A stretch of DNA of 64,000 nucleotides from Nectonema munidae. Its lineage: Eukaryota; Nematomorpha; Nectonematoida; Nectonematidae. Of the stretch, positions 22,326-34,147 are shown one piece after another. The notes under the pieces were generated by a model, which saw only the letters and a program-made list of their open reading frames with translations, was not told the origin of the DNA and did not search any database. The stretch spans positions 124,001 through 188,000 of the forward strand of contig JAUIRK010000643.1 of NCBI GenBank assembly GCA_030549495.1. The letters are read 5' to 3'. Position numbers and translations under genes: made by a program. Position 1 is the first letter of the stretch, and the number at the start of each line of letters is the position of its first letter.

Positions 22326-23994
22326 TTACAACGACAAAATGTCAATTTTCCATACATGAATCAATGAGGCATGAAAATGATGTTTTTGCGCTAGTGTCTT
22401 TATTCTAGGCTCGAAATTACTTAAATTTATTATCAAATCACCTCTTTTCACAATGTCAAGGCGATTTCTTTGGTTTGTTAAAAGTTTTGAGACAGCACTA
22501 AATCCACGTTCGGCCATGTAAGTGGATGGGAAAGCCAGGAAATATATTTTTATTTTATCCCATAAGTTTTTATAACTCCGAGTGATTTCAGTTTGTAACC
22601 AGAAATCTGAATATGATTTCTTGAATGAGGGCTTCAATTCAAAGTCATTTTTTATGGTGATTATTTCATTTTGAATTGAGACGTCGCTCTCATTTGAGCA
22701 GTCGTAAGTGAATGGATTGAAGACCCAGTCGGGTATTTCCATGTCTATCAGATCTTGGTACCTTGTCAACATAGCATCTTTAAGAAGTTTCAAATGATCA
22801 CAATAGTTCAAAAGATCTTCATCCTCTCTATCACGTGACTCATCTGTGTTCAGCTTCAAACTTGGAAAATTAACAAGATTTCTTCGGCCCATATTTGCTC
22901 TCATATAATGCAATTTATCTATAAAATTGCAGATTTTTGATTTTGCTTTGATGAGTGTCATACTATCACCTTGTAACTCCAAGTTCATCTTACTTCAGTA
23001 TGTTGAAGAAGACGGTCAAACTGTTCATCTTTTTCTTCACACATTTTACGCAGCATTCGAGAATTCAGCGGTTGGCTTTTTATTTTATTAACTGATTTAA
23101 TAACAATACTGAGTGAGACAAATAGTGATGAACTCAAGTTTTTAGCCACTAAATGTTGGCAATGAATAACACAATGAATTGTGAAAACATCTGGCACAGC
23201 TTTTTTCAAATATGAAAGAAATCCTCTGTGTTTTCCTGTTAATGCGGGAGCGCCATCAGTAGCACAGGCAATGATGTTTGTTAATGGAATATCTTTTTCT
23301 TTGAAAAAACTTTCTACTACCGAAAAAATAGAGCTGCCTCGAGTATCAATCTCTAATTCTTTAACAAACAGTAGTTCTTGAACGATTGTATCATCTTTAA
23401 TGAATCGTGCCTAACTTAAAAGAAGTGCCTCATTGTTTGGTAGAGTGGATTCATCAAGCTGCAAGCCGAATTTTTGTTTCTTAAGAAGATCGCACAAAGC
23501 TTCCTCAATATCTTCACCCATTTCGTCGATTCTTCTTCGAACAGTATCATCGCTAAGAGGAATTGATCTAATAATAGTATGAGGAGAATTATGATGTACT
23601 ACGGTATTCAAAACTTCTTCTACAACTGGCAAAAGGAGCTGCTCTCCTATTGTATGTGATTTTCCTGATTTAGCTATAAGTCTTGAAATATTGTAAGAAT
23701 ACACAAGCCCATCATCAGCTTTTTGTGTTTGGCTCGTCATGAGAGAAGTGATTGATCGTCTTTTGTTGAATTTATTTTTCAAGGCAAGGAAATAAGAAAC
23801 ATCTTTATTCACTTGATTAGAATGCATTTTTTGATATGTTCAGCCAACCTTGATGGCTTCATAGCTTCATTCAAAAATTCTCTTTCACAAATGAGACACA
23901 TTGGTTTTTGATTGTTATGAGGCGTTGCGATGAAGCCGAGTTTTAAATACTCAACAGAGTATTGTCTGAATTTTTTTGTTGGGTTTTGGGACAT
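22326..23994 (-). pseudogene. hAT transposase, ZBED5-like
   Basis: Parts in order on minus: MSQNPTKKFRQYSVEYLKLG and a BED zinc finger (PMCLICEREFLNEAM...H...C) at 23994-23815; KPSR...IAKSGKSHTIGEQLLLP and KKQKFGLQLDEST, with the first catalytic Asp, at 23430-23700; IACATDGAPALTGKHRGF, with the second, near 23245; HCVIHCQHLVAKNL at 23170; and the C-terminal block STYMAERGFSAVSKLLTNQR at 22525-22460, equivalent to ERSFS. It breaks in about three places: frame changes near 23815 and 22985 and one stop at about 23413. It is thus close to intact, about 550 residues in all, and probably young. Confidence 0.88.
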
Positions 23995-24149
23995 GATGAT
24001 CTTTGAGGAAAAAAGTTTTTATTGTACACAAGTGTGTCTAAAAATCTAAACAGCGTTAAAAATTACATAAGAAAACTATTTCAATTTTATGTTAAATTCA
24101 AAAATTGTTTGAAAATTTTTAACTTGCATATTAATCCACTAGTCGTAAT

Positions 24150-24625
24150 CATGAGCGTCGGCAGGAAAATTTTTTAGGGAGAAGCAAAAATTTTTTAAAT
24201 ATAAAAAATGATATGATTTATAAAAAATACATATAAACAGCAACGTAGCTAGCTATGGAAACTGGGGCCAGCCCTCACCCCCTCTCACAAAAATTGTGGG
24301 TTCTTTACATCTCCCTATTGACTTTAATTTTTATGTGCATATCAAGCGAATATATAGTTTTTCAAGCATACACTTAGAAGTAACTCTACGATAAATCTGA
24401 GAATATTGCGAGAAAAGAAACGATACTTATGAAGTCTGTTGTAAATTCATGGTAGACCCACCTCTAATTTTCATATAGACCCCGCTAATTTTATTATATG
24501 CTCCCGCAAAATAAACATGCTGGCTACGTTACTGTATATAAATTGAGTAAATATAATTCCAATCTATTTTACCAGAGGCAGGAGGGAGAAAGAGGGGTCG
24601 AGTGCCACCTCTGAGGACGCCCATG
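24150..24625. mobile_element. MITE inside the hAT element (outer nest)
   Basis: The left end CATGAGCGTCGGCAGG and the right end, reversed, CATGGGCGTCCTCAGAGG are similar. The flanks GTCGTAAT and CTCGTAAC agree at 6 of 8 positions and could be an aged 8-bp duplication. It is itself split by the MITE at 24238-24534. Confidence 0.55.
24238..24534. mobile_element. MITE inside MITE (inner nest)
   Basis: The left end CAGCAACGTAGCTAGC and the right end, reversed, CAGTAACGTAGCCAGC match at 14 of 16 positions. The flanks CATATAAA and TATATAAA are a near-perfect 8-bp duplication. It is 297 bp, non-coding and hAT-like. Confidence 0.75.
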
Positions 24626-26954
24626 CTCGTAACATAGTATTATTTCTTTGATTTGAGTGTTTTTCACAACCAAATAAATGTTTGTATGCAAAGAAATTCA
24701 AAAATATGAAAATGTTGAAAATTTTATACTGAACATAGCTCAACTTTGCAATTACATATTTAAATAATAGAAGCTGACTGGTATTAGTACAGTTAAGTGA
24801 AGGTTTATTAAACGAATAAAATCGGTTAAATTTTCGGCACATATGCTCAAAAATATTTAAGTACTTGATAGAATACAAAAATAAAAAGTTAAATTCATCA
24901 TGAAAAATTAAAAAACTCAAATTATTTTTGGCGAAAAATTGGAAAACCAAAAGCTCGTTTACTACCAAAAACTAAGGACTTGTGAGAATGTAAGAATGAT
25001 AAGGAATAAGGCATATAAATTAAAACAAGCATATGAGAAATAATTTTTTTTTGCCATTACTATAAAAAAACAAACCTCATATTAAAACCAAAAACGTACT
25101 AAGAATGGAATTTATGACAAACATCCTTTTCCATTTGTAAACAATTATCAGAATACTATTTACACTTACATATCAGTTCAATTCAATCCATGGAGATTTT
25201 ATAAAATTATTTCATTTTATTTTCACAATTACTATTTACAAATAAGCAATTTTGAAAAATTTATACAAAGTTAGTTTATTCAGATGGGAGTTTGTATTAA
25301 AAATAACATGTGCAGTAGTAGAGTTCATGCATCAAGTTTTTACTTGATGTACAGCACAATAAATCCATTTGAAAAACAAAAACCTGAAGTTATTAAAATA
25401 ATAAACTATAGCGAGTTTACTCAACCTGAGTTATAGCTCCCTATCGATATTTTATAAAATATTGAACAAAAATTAGGATGTTACTTATTGAGAGCAAACA
25501 CTGAAATATATGTAAGGCAGAAGTATGTGATTTTATTTTGTTGTAAGAAATGCAAAACACATGTAATGCAAAAAGAAGACTTTCAAGAAACAGTTCTAAA
25601 TAGAAGAAAAGCGATTCGTGTGTAGTTGGTTATGCCAGATGCTGTAAGTGTAACTAAAGTATATATTCATTATTGAGAAAAACGTGATATAAAACACCAG
25701 CTATTTAGGCGCATTTTACATATCCAACTAATACAGAAGCACTTTGAAGGAGTTCTCAAACATAAGGGTTCTCATGATACTTGTTTGGGTCACACTATAA
25801 TGACAAACACATGATAGCAGCAAATAAGTCTTGCAAAGATAGATTTATCTGTTGCCTTCACACACCAACTTTTTCATCATACCCTTACCACAACAATGCT
25901 AATTGATGGCTAGTACTATTAAGTGTACTCTTACCCTAACACTAACTTTATCAACAGACAAATCAATCTTCGTTTTTGCTAGTTTTGAATGTTGTCATTA
26001 TGTGTTTCTATAGTTTGCTACAAACGAGTATGATGAGTAAAATAACCCTAATCTTCGCTTTCCCTTTGATAGAACAATTGCGCATACACATATAGCAGAT
26101 TTTCGGGATAAAAAAACCCTTTTTACGTTCAGCGCCCCCTATTCTGAGCCGAGCTTCACAGCGCCCCCTATTCTGAGCCGAGCTTCACAGCGCCCCCTTT
26201 CATTTCGTGAATGCCCCCAAGGGGGCGCTGGGGACCACTTTGAGAAACACTGGTTTAAACCATTATTCCTAAAAGAAACTATTACTTTCAATAAAATTAA
26301 ACAGGAATTACTAAAGCCGTATGCTTTGTTTGGTCCTAAATGGCTTTAACTCATGCTTAAAATTTTCTGAGTAATTCTCAAACCTAAAAAATATAAATTT
26401 TTTTTTAGAAAAGATCATCTATCTTTTGAATATTATTATAGAAACGGATCAAATTGGCTTATAAATATATTGATATTGTCTTGAAGCGAATTCCCTTGGG
26501 TCTCAATTGTTCCTGAACAATATATATAACGTATACCTATAATTATATATGAAGTTTTTTATGAACCAAAAATATGATACAAGAGGCGATTACTATTTAA
26601 ATTTTTATTGAAAAAAATAGTTGTTGAAGTTAAAAAATAAAAATTAAAATAATTTTTAGTTCTTAATTTAAAAACATTTTCACGAAGGACTAGAAAACTA
26701 GAAATTTAAAGATTATCTCATTGATTATGCCAAAGAAAAATTTAATAAAATTTTAATGATCAAGAAAGTAGCTTAGCCAGAACGGGACCTGTGGTGCATT
26801 GCCTCTCAATTTTCGCTAGGTGACCCCCTATTTTTACTCTCATAAAAAAACTCCAAATTTTCGACATTTTATTAGAAAATAACGCTTTTTATGTAAATTT
26901 AGATTAAAAATATCCTATTTTCACAATTCTTTTTTGTCCGGAATGAACTCTTGA

Positions 26955-29080
26955 TAACTGTAGTAGGTAGGTATGTAGGTAGGTAGATTTCAAAGCACTT
27001 TCCAGCGTGTGCTGATATGCTCGCGTAAGCTTGAGAGTTGGTTAAGGAGGATGGAGATGTTGGTAGAGATAGGGAGGAGTTACAGATGTTATTCTAAAAA
27101 TAGAAAGGAAAGGTAGATTAGTTTGTTATAGGGTTATCAACGGTGGTGAGAGTTGTTTCAATGGTATTAATTAGGGTTGCTAGGGATTTTAGTAGTGTAG
27201 GATGTAACAGAAGATCTGAGAGTGTTGTTGGATATCTATTAAGTAAAGAAAGGCAGCGAAATAAAAGATTTTGACGATGATAAGAGAAGATTTGACATGT
27301 GAAGGCGGGGTGGTATGGCGTTTCTATTGTGTCGCATTCAAAACGACAGTATGGATTTTTGCTAACTTTAATTCGGAAGAGATATGCTTTGCATGAGCAG
27401 TGGCCTGATAGCCAACGAGCTGATGTGTGGTAAAGAGGAGATTAGTGCATTTTGAGATGAAGATATGGACATTTGCCATTCTTCTAGAAAGGATAAGTGA
27501 ATGTGCGTTAGAAAGGTTTTGAGAGGTAGGGAGTTGATGAGAAGGATGTGGGACGTTAGGTGTAAATTTTACGTTAAGTAGTCTACGAGCGAGTTTTCTT
27601 GTATGTTTAGGTGAGCAGGGCACCAGCATAGGTGTATGTGGAAATGTTTTGTAAGATTGATTAGGAAGGAGGCGAGTTGAAAGGAGGGAAAGAAGGTGTT
27701 GTGTGATAGAGAGAGATCGTGGATTATGTTTTGTGCATCGGTATAGAAATGGATGGTAATAAAGTGGGGAAGGAGGTAGTTAATGTTGTTGGTTATCGTA
27801 GTATAGGCGTGTAAAATGCTAAAGATCTCGCATTCGGAGATTGAGAGTAGAGGATTTAACGATGGGTGTAAAAGGGGCGAGTGGAAGAGCCTTTGAAAAA
27901 GGCGTAAGCAAAGGAGGTTCTTAGGGATTTTTTTGAGGCGTCTGTGAAATACGTAGTGAGGTTGATGAAGAAGAAGAGCGAAGGTATGAAATTGATTGTT
28001 TTGCAAAAAATTTGTTTTTGCATATAGATGTTTTGAATGGATTTTATGCAAATGGGGGAGTTAAAAGTGATGGATGTATAGAGAGATGAACTAGGTAGTT
28101 AGCAATATTAGGTGCGTATTTTGCTAATAGATGAGAGTAGAAAGAATAGGATGGAGTATTGCGGTGGGGTGTGATCGGAAGAAAGTGGCAAGTAAGTTGT
28201 TATGAGTCAAGATGAAGGGCTTAATAATATTTTTTATGAGTTGAAGTTGTAATGGTAGGGTGTTTGTTAGAATTTCTAGGCATTGTGTGGAAATAGTACC
28301 ATATGCGTTGGTGATGCAAACTAGGCAGAGACGGTGTATCGTGTTAAGAAAATTGATGGTTGTGGGGTGTTTTAATGAGATGCCCCAGGAATGAATTCCG
28401 TATTGAATTACTGAGAGGATTAAGGATGAGTATATGTATTTAATGTGTTTGGGACGGAGGCCCCATTTATAAGAGATAGTGCTTTTAAGTGAAAAAAGGG
28501 TGACAGAGAGTTTTTGCTATATTTTTTTAAAGTGTATTGAAAATTTTAGGTTGGAGTGGGAGTTTAGTCCTAGATATTTGATAGTCTTTGAGGCAGTTAT
28601 AGAAGTAGAGGTATTTAAATGAAGGGGTAAATGTTCTGTGTGTTTGGGTGTGAAATGAATGAGGCTGGTTTTGCTGGAGTTAAAGAATATCTTATGTGTG
28701 TTTGCTCTTTCTTGTAGCCTTAGTAGAAATGAAGAGGATTTGGTGAGGTTTTCTTGTTGAGAGTTACTGGTGAAGGTGAATAATATGTCGCCTGAAAAAC
28801 ATTGAGAGAAATCTGTGTTGTTGTAGATTAGATCAAGAAGCGGGTCTATAAGAACTAGCCTGAGGATATCGCAAAGACATCCTCCTTGGGGAGTCGAGAG
28901 GGTTAGCTTATGGATGCAAAGGGAAGCGCGATATCGGAAAATGAGACAGCGTTTTGAAAGGTATAAGCTTATAAATTTGATGATGTAAGAAGGAAATGAT
29001 TTGTGGGCAAGGTTGTGATGATGGCAGGATGCCAGGCTGAGTTGAAAGCGTTGTATATGTCTAGGATAACTGTGGTATAT
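26955..29080 (-). mobile_element. 5'-truncated non-LTR retrotransposon (LINE) with RT and RNase H
   Basis: Reading on minus from 29080: ILDIYNAFNSAWHPAI is an RT block (D-x-x-x-AFNS), LTLSTPQGGCL at 28900 is the RT xTPQGGxLSP block, and a degraded version of the catalytic FADD follows. Then comes the RT thumb (SLILSVIQYGI at about 28400). RNase H follows at 28051-27570 with FYTDAQNIIHDL and WCPAHLNIQENSLVD, its HxGIxGNExAD block. A linker and tail end near 26990. The 3' end is a (CTAC)n-type tail at 26984-26960, as in LINEs of the Loa/Jockey/Outcast kind. The 5' end stops inside the RT at 29080. There are several stops and frame changes. The sense strand is strikingly C-rich and G-poor. Confidence 0.85.
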
Positions 29081-30380
29081 AAAACTTTCTAAATCTTCTT
29101 AATAAATTATAATTTTTATTTCTCGAATATAATTTAAAATTTATTGAATTTAAAAAGAGAATATATTTTAAAAATTAGGAAAAAAATACATTTTTATAAT
29201 AACTAACACACAAAGTATTATTCTAATTAAAAAATTTTAATAACAAGTTTCTCAAATTTTTTATTTCAAATAAGATAATGACACTGTTTGTTCAAATTTG
29301 TTATCTTTTTCAACCTGCTAAATATTACTCTAATTAAGATATATTATTTGTATCCTGAAAAAAGTTTTGATCTAAAAAAGACATAAACAATATGTTTATA
29401 TAGTTGGATATTTATTATATTTAAAAATATAATAAATTAAATATATCAGCTTATTTTATCCACAACAATTTGTATATCTTCCATATGTTACATTATATAT
29501 ACTTGGCAACATTTGGAAGGCAAAAATCGGCAGAAAGATAAGCGCAAAGGTTACAAGCTAATTAATACAAGCTAATTAATTTCTGAAAATGTGAATTATA
29601 TAGATTTGTATATTTTGTTCATTAATAATTATATCACAATCTTGAATAAAGAGACTAATTATGCACTGAAAATAAAATAATAATACAGATTTAATAAAAG
29701 AAAGATTTATCATAAATTTAACATTTAATGTATTAAAATAGGATGAATAATGAGTAATTTACTAGGATAATCTTCAATTTTCAAATTTATTTACACTGCT
29801 AGAAAGTGCCTCGTTGGTTGCCCTTTTGTTTTGAGGAGAAACTTTGTCGTGAATGCTCTCTCATAACAGGAAAAAATATTTTGAGCATAGCCTTTTAAGT
29901 AGAAGTATCAATTGTAGTAAATTGGTTCATTTAACATTAATATCTACATTAACATTTTATGATCACTGTATGATAATAATACTACAAAACTGTTAACCAG
30001 ACACTAACAAAAAGTAGTAGGATTTTTAACTCAAAGCTGTACGCGTTAGAAATCCCCCTAAATCGGTAAAGTTTGCATATCTGAATTACACACTGAGAGT
30101 AATTGTAATCATCTTCTACATGTATATTAATATTTGGCTATTAAATAGCAGTCAAATTTAAATTTTTGTAATTTGACTTGTTTTCAATTCAAGTTTTTTT
30201 GATGTAAACTTATTACTTTCTTGATGAAAAAATACTCAAAAACCGAAATTATATTCGACAAAAAAGAAAGAAGGTTTTGATTTATTATTATTAATATTAA
30301 TTAATTTTAAGTGATTATTTGATTTAAAATAATATTTAAAACACGTTAAGTTTTTCATTCTTTTTTACCCATAATATTTT
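29081..30380. other. No gene seen
   Basis: About 1.3 kb of very AT-rich sequence. Nothing with a family signature on either strand. Confidence 0.45.
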
Positions 30381-30560
30381 GAGCCTAAATAGTTGTTATG
30401 GTGTACCTCTCAGCTTAACAGTTGAAGGTAAGGGGTTCGATTCCCAAGGCTCCCGACTCTTATAAATAAATTCACAAAATTGATTAACCATCCTAAGCAC
30501 AATGCGAGCATATTGCCTTACGGCTGAAATTGCTTTGATATCCAACCAACCAACCCAGGT
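30381..30560 (+). mobile_element. tRNA-derived SINE or tRNA pseudogene
   Basis: A tRNA-like core of about 70 bases runs from GAGCC (30381) to GGCTC (30450); these can pair as an acceptor stem. GGGGTTCGATTCCC is a perfect box B / T-arm. The anticodon arm (TCAGC...GTTGA) has a 6-base loop and box A is poor, so it is not a working tRNA. The following TGCCTTACGGCTGAAATTGC could be the SINE body. Confidence 0.5.
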
Positions 30561-30841
30561 AAAGGATATTTGGAATACCTTTTCCTTTTTATTCTTGTAG
30601 AAATTTGATAAGGTTTTTGTATAACCTTATTTTAATCAAATTTAAAATAATTTTTGTTAGGAATTCTTTTAATTTATAAATTGCCTACATGTTTTATCGT
30701 TGTATCATAAAACATGTAAAAAATTCTATTTTACACAAATTTATTAAAAAATATTTAAAATTTAATTTCTTAATGTAAAAGAATTTTCAGTATGGTGGTA
30801 AAAAAGAACCATAATTAATACTGAACATTATAGATAATTTT

Positions 30842-31150
30842 ACCAGTGGCGCACATACTCGAAATTATTGGGAGGGCGAAATTTTTTTGTTGCAATTTTC
30901 AAAATTAGTGATCTGTAAATACCACGGGAGACCAAATATTCAAGCAATCCTTTAAAATAGAGTGTGTTTAGCGCATTCCTAAATTTATAAGACTACTTTA
31001 TATTTTTTTACAAATTTGGTGAATTAAATACTATACTTCCAGCGAAAATATTTTAATTAAATTTGCAGAATTTACACTAGTTTAAAAAAATCCAAAATTG
31101 TTGGGGGGGGGGGTGGAATAGTCTTTTCATTTGAAAATGAAGTAGTCTAC
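30842..31150 (+). repeat. Dispersed repeat R1, copy 2
   Basis: It is homologous to 19525-19860 over its length. Its left end is CAGTGGCGCACATACTCG, a plausible hAT-type terminus. The G-run inside is 10-11 bases long. No coding sequence. Confidence 0.75.
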
Positions 31151-31544
31151 CAGGCACATTACAGGAATTTAAAGGATATTTGATTCATAGAGAAAACAAC
31201 TTAAAACAAATAACTGAAAGGCGGATAGTTTTATATGAGTAAATGTAGTCTGAAGGCAAATAGTCTACTAGACACCCTACGATGTTTATATGAAAAAATG
31301 TGATTGATTCAGGGGCAAGGGTATAATAAAATGAAGTTATAATTGTGCAAATAAAAATAAAACAATAAATTAAGATTGCATTATTTCATTTTTCTCAGCA
31401 TCATTCAAAAATAGTTTAAAAGCTAAATTGATGCAAGCTACAAAAATCTACAAAAGGTAAAATAACTTTAAACATTTTGCAATGATCTTCTTTTTATAAT
31501 AACTTTTAAGGAAAAAAAAGTCTATCAGAAAAAGTTACATGCTG
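31151..31544. other. 3' flank of the piggyBac gene
   Basis: AT-rich. TAGTCTAC recurs three times (31145, 31264 and in related form), but no TTAA-bounded end matching piggyBac repeats could be fixed. Confidence 0.35.
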
Positions 31545-33137
31545 TTCCTCTTTCATTATGTAACCAATGCACTTGCTACACCTTTTAGTTGTGTTCCTTT
31601 TGCAAATTTTACAGCGTCCTTGTGAAGTTTTCACTGCTATGTGTTCAGATAAAGTCACAGCGTATGCTTTCTATGTTCAACCTTTCTCCAACAGAGAGGC
31701 GGGCAGCAAGTTTATTTTCAACTTTAGATTTGAACAAGCATAATGCAATTGTTCTAAAATCTAAATGAGACATTTTCTCATCGTATATCAAAGAATAAAA
31801 TTTCCATGCAGACACTATGGATAAGTTCAACACATTTGTAAACAAAGGCCAATACCATTTTTTGCTCCGAATCTTTGGTCTATATGAACTCAATAATTTA
31901 TCCATAATGTCTACACCACCCATGTTTCTGTTGTACATAGACACAATGTGCGGTTGCTTTACTGATTTTTCGCCAAATTTATTTCTTCTTTTAGCAACAT
32001 GTAAAGGTTAATCAGTAAGCCAGTTACTTGCTAAGCTTACAATTGAATTATCATTCCATTTGATAAAAAAAACTTTTCCATCACTACAAAAATCATACGT
32101 TCCCCTCTCTTTCTTTTTGAGTTGTTTGTCATCCATGAGAAAACTACTAGCTCCAGATATTCTGTTACACCTAATAGTTCCCGCTTAGCGCAAACCTCTT
32201 TTTCTCAAATCGAGTATCAAATCATAGCTAGAAAAAAAATTGTCGAAGTACAGTTCGTGTTTTTCAGGAGTAGAAACTTTTAAAATTTCTCTTGTTAGTT
32301 CATTCACTACTCTAGTACTCAATGGAGTTCTAGTACTCAATGGAGTCTTTGTTGCGAATTCTTCTTTACCTTGATATATTTTTAAGTAGTAAGGGTATCC
32401 TGTTGAGCTACAAATAGACCAAATTTTGTAGCCAAAACGTATTGGCTTACTTTTTATATATTGTTTTGAACTATGGCGACCATAATATGGAACCATAGAT
32501 TCGTCAATAGAAAGGCACTTATGCAAAACTCCAAACTGAATTAAATTCTTATTTAAAATTTTGTATATTGGAGAAATTTTACGGAGTCTGTCAATTGAAG
32601 AATGTAAATTGTTTGAAAAATGAATATACTTTCTTATCTCTAAATACCGATTTTTGCTCATATTTTTATGAACAAGAGCAACTCCTAAGTCGGGTTGTGT
32701 AGACCAGAATTGATGTTCTTCAGGAACACTGTGATATCCTCAAAATCCTCAAGAATGATTTTCACAAAATCAAAATTCCCAAAAAAAACTTGAATTTCAT
32801 CTTCGGTCACTGAGAAACCTTGATTGTTCATATCTTTATTTGCGTAAAGGTTTGTTTGATCAACAATAAGGGAGATGATATCTTTGAAGAAGTAGTTTTT
32901 CCATAGAATAAAAGGGCAGCTTTCACATATTTCCGAAATTTTTTCTTTGATTTCTAGATCATCTTCTGTCATTTGAGAAACAAATGTTCGATTCTTGTGC
33001 CATTCAAGGTTTTCAAGCTTGGCACGTTTTTTTCTTGGCTTTGCTTCAACAACATCCCCGTCAAATTCTATTTCAATTTCCCCAGCTGGCTCAAACTCGT
33101 CTTCTTTATCGCTGTATACTTCTTCGGTTTCGCTCAC
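31545..33137 (-). pseudogene. piggyBac transposase (lineage 1), nearly complete
   Basis: This is a cut-and-paste DDE transposase of the piggyBac family. It opens at 33137 with an acidic N-terminus (MSETEEVYSDKEDEFEPAGE) and a basic stretch. YLEIRKYIHFSNN at about 32640 is the RFxxIxxxLHFxDN block. SIDESMVPYYGRHSSKQYIK at 32510 has the first catalytic Asp. YFDNFFSSYDLILDLRKRG at 32225 has the second. NRNMGGVDIMDKLLSSYR at 31930 has the third, followed by KKWYWPLFTNVL. A cysteine-rich tail, GRCKICKRNTTKRCSKC, lies at 31610-31560. Stops and frame changes separate the parts (after about 32690, 32190 and 31650), so it is inactive but not old. ACTCCATTGAGTACTAG is duplicated around 32310-32345. Confidence 0.88.
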
Positions 33138-33358
33138 ATTTTCAGCTGAACAATTAGGTGGAAGGATAATGATATTTTTTACCTAAATATATTTTAGTAA
33201 AGTAGTAACCTTTTTGAAACTCTCCATTTAAAAATTTTATCTAAAAATTGATAAAGTATATTTTTGAAAATATTTTCAATACATATATAATTTTATATAC
33301 ATTCATTCAGAATAATATGTATATAAACCTGTATAGATAGGGAGAGAAAGATAAGTCT

Positions 33359-33741
33359 AATCCCTCCAATGTTCCTTTAAAGGAACAGCAAAAATGTTTT
33401 ATCAATAAAACTTGTTCAAAGTCTTACTTTAAGCAAAATTAAAATGAAGTTAGTTATTTTAAATCTTTTTTTTTGAAAAATTTAATGTACAAGTGTAGAT
33501 TGGAAAAATAAGACATTTAAAAAACTAGATTGTTTTTTTGACAAAAATAAGCAAAAAATAAATTCCTTAATTTTATATCATTTCGGAAAAATATCAAACA
33601 AAAATAAACTAATTTCTTTTTTAAAAATGTTAAATTAAACAAATATATTTTTTCTTCTAAAAATTTTCATTATAATTTAACTTAGTAATCAAATATAAAT
33701 AATGTTCCTTTAAAGGAACATTGGAAGGAAAACGGATAACT
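33359..33741. mobile_element. Inverted palindrome pair, possible piggyBac-type MITE
   Basis: CTCCAATGTTCCTTTAAAGG at 33366 and, inverted, TTCCAATGTTCCTTTAAAGG at 33728 enclose about 350 bp. Each centre, TGTTCCTTTAAAGGAACA, is itself a perfect palindrome. The arrangement (about 20 bases, then CCAATGTTCC plus palindrome) resembles the ends of TTAA MITE copies E and G. It lies just upstream of the piggyBac gene and may be a relic of that element's end. Confidence 0.5.
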
Positions 33742-33869
33742 AGAGATATTGTCAGAATTTTACTGAAAAAGTTTAACTTTTGGTTTTGATTGACAGATTT
33801 AGGCATGAAAAGGTCATTCAACTGCCATGAAAATGGTATCAAAAGATGCAGCGATCAATTTTAGGAAAT

Positions 33870-34030
33870 GACACGAAGTATGGTAGCAAAAGATGTAGCC
33901 AATTTTGTACAAGAGAAGTTTTAGTTGGAGGGGGGGGGGGCTAAAATACCCCCCCCCCCCCCCCCATCACTGATAGGGTTAAAATAGAATGTATTCAGCG
34001 GATACGTAAATTTATACGAGATAAGATGGA
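33870..34030 (+). repeat. G-run repeat, related to R1 and to 4978-5050
   Basis: AGCCAATTTTGTACAAGAGA is followed by a G-run and CTAAAATA, then a C-run of about 17 bases. A piece resembling R1 follows (AAAATAGAATGTATTCAGCG). The G-run and C-run can form a hairpin. Confidence 0.6.
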
Positions 34031-34147
34031 TAGATTTAAACTGTTCCTGATAACTTCGATGTACAAATCTCATCACTAAATGGTTTTTAATCAACTCATG
34101 CCCTGACATTACTAATGATACAAACATAAACACAGAGCACATTTGAT

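Larger units (their letters stand above)
22202..26252 (-). mobile_element. Whole ZBED-type hAT (Buster group) transposon
   Basis: The left end CAGTGGTTCTCAAACTTC and the right end, reversed, CAGTGTTTCTCAAAGTGG are inverted repeats. Both are followed by GCGCCCCC-type subterminal motifs. The element is flanked on both sides by GTTTAAAC, a perfect 8-bp target duplication with the central TA preferred by Buster-group hATs. The transposase reads on minus from 23994 to 22326. Upstream of it in the element's sense, about 2 kb (24000-26180) is non-coding and holds nested MITEs. Near the right end (26125-26190) a 31-bp segment starting CAGCGCCCCC is tandemly duplicated. Confidence 0.9.

Noticed and set aside
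24564-24968. Long open stretch on the minus strand inside the hAT element
   Set aside because: Hydrophobic, Phe/Asn/Lys-rich reading typical of AT-rich non-coding DNA, and it overlaps the end of a MITE.
29810-29890. hAT C-terminal ERAF motif on the minus strand
   Set aside because: Only a short resemblance (CYERAFTTKFLL) with no other hAT block in order nearby.
30381-30450. Functional tRNA gene
   Set aside because: The acceptor stem and T-arm look right, but the anticodon loop has six bases and the D-arm is poor.
33870-33990. G-run and C-run as an assembly gap artefact
   Set aside because: The same flanking words with shorter runs occur at 4978-5050, so the structure is real, though exact run lengths may be wrong.
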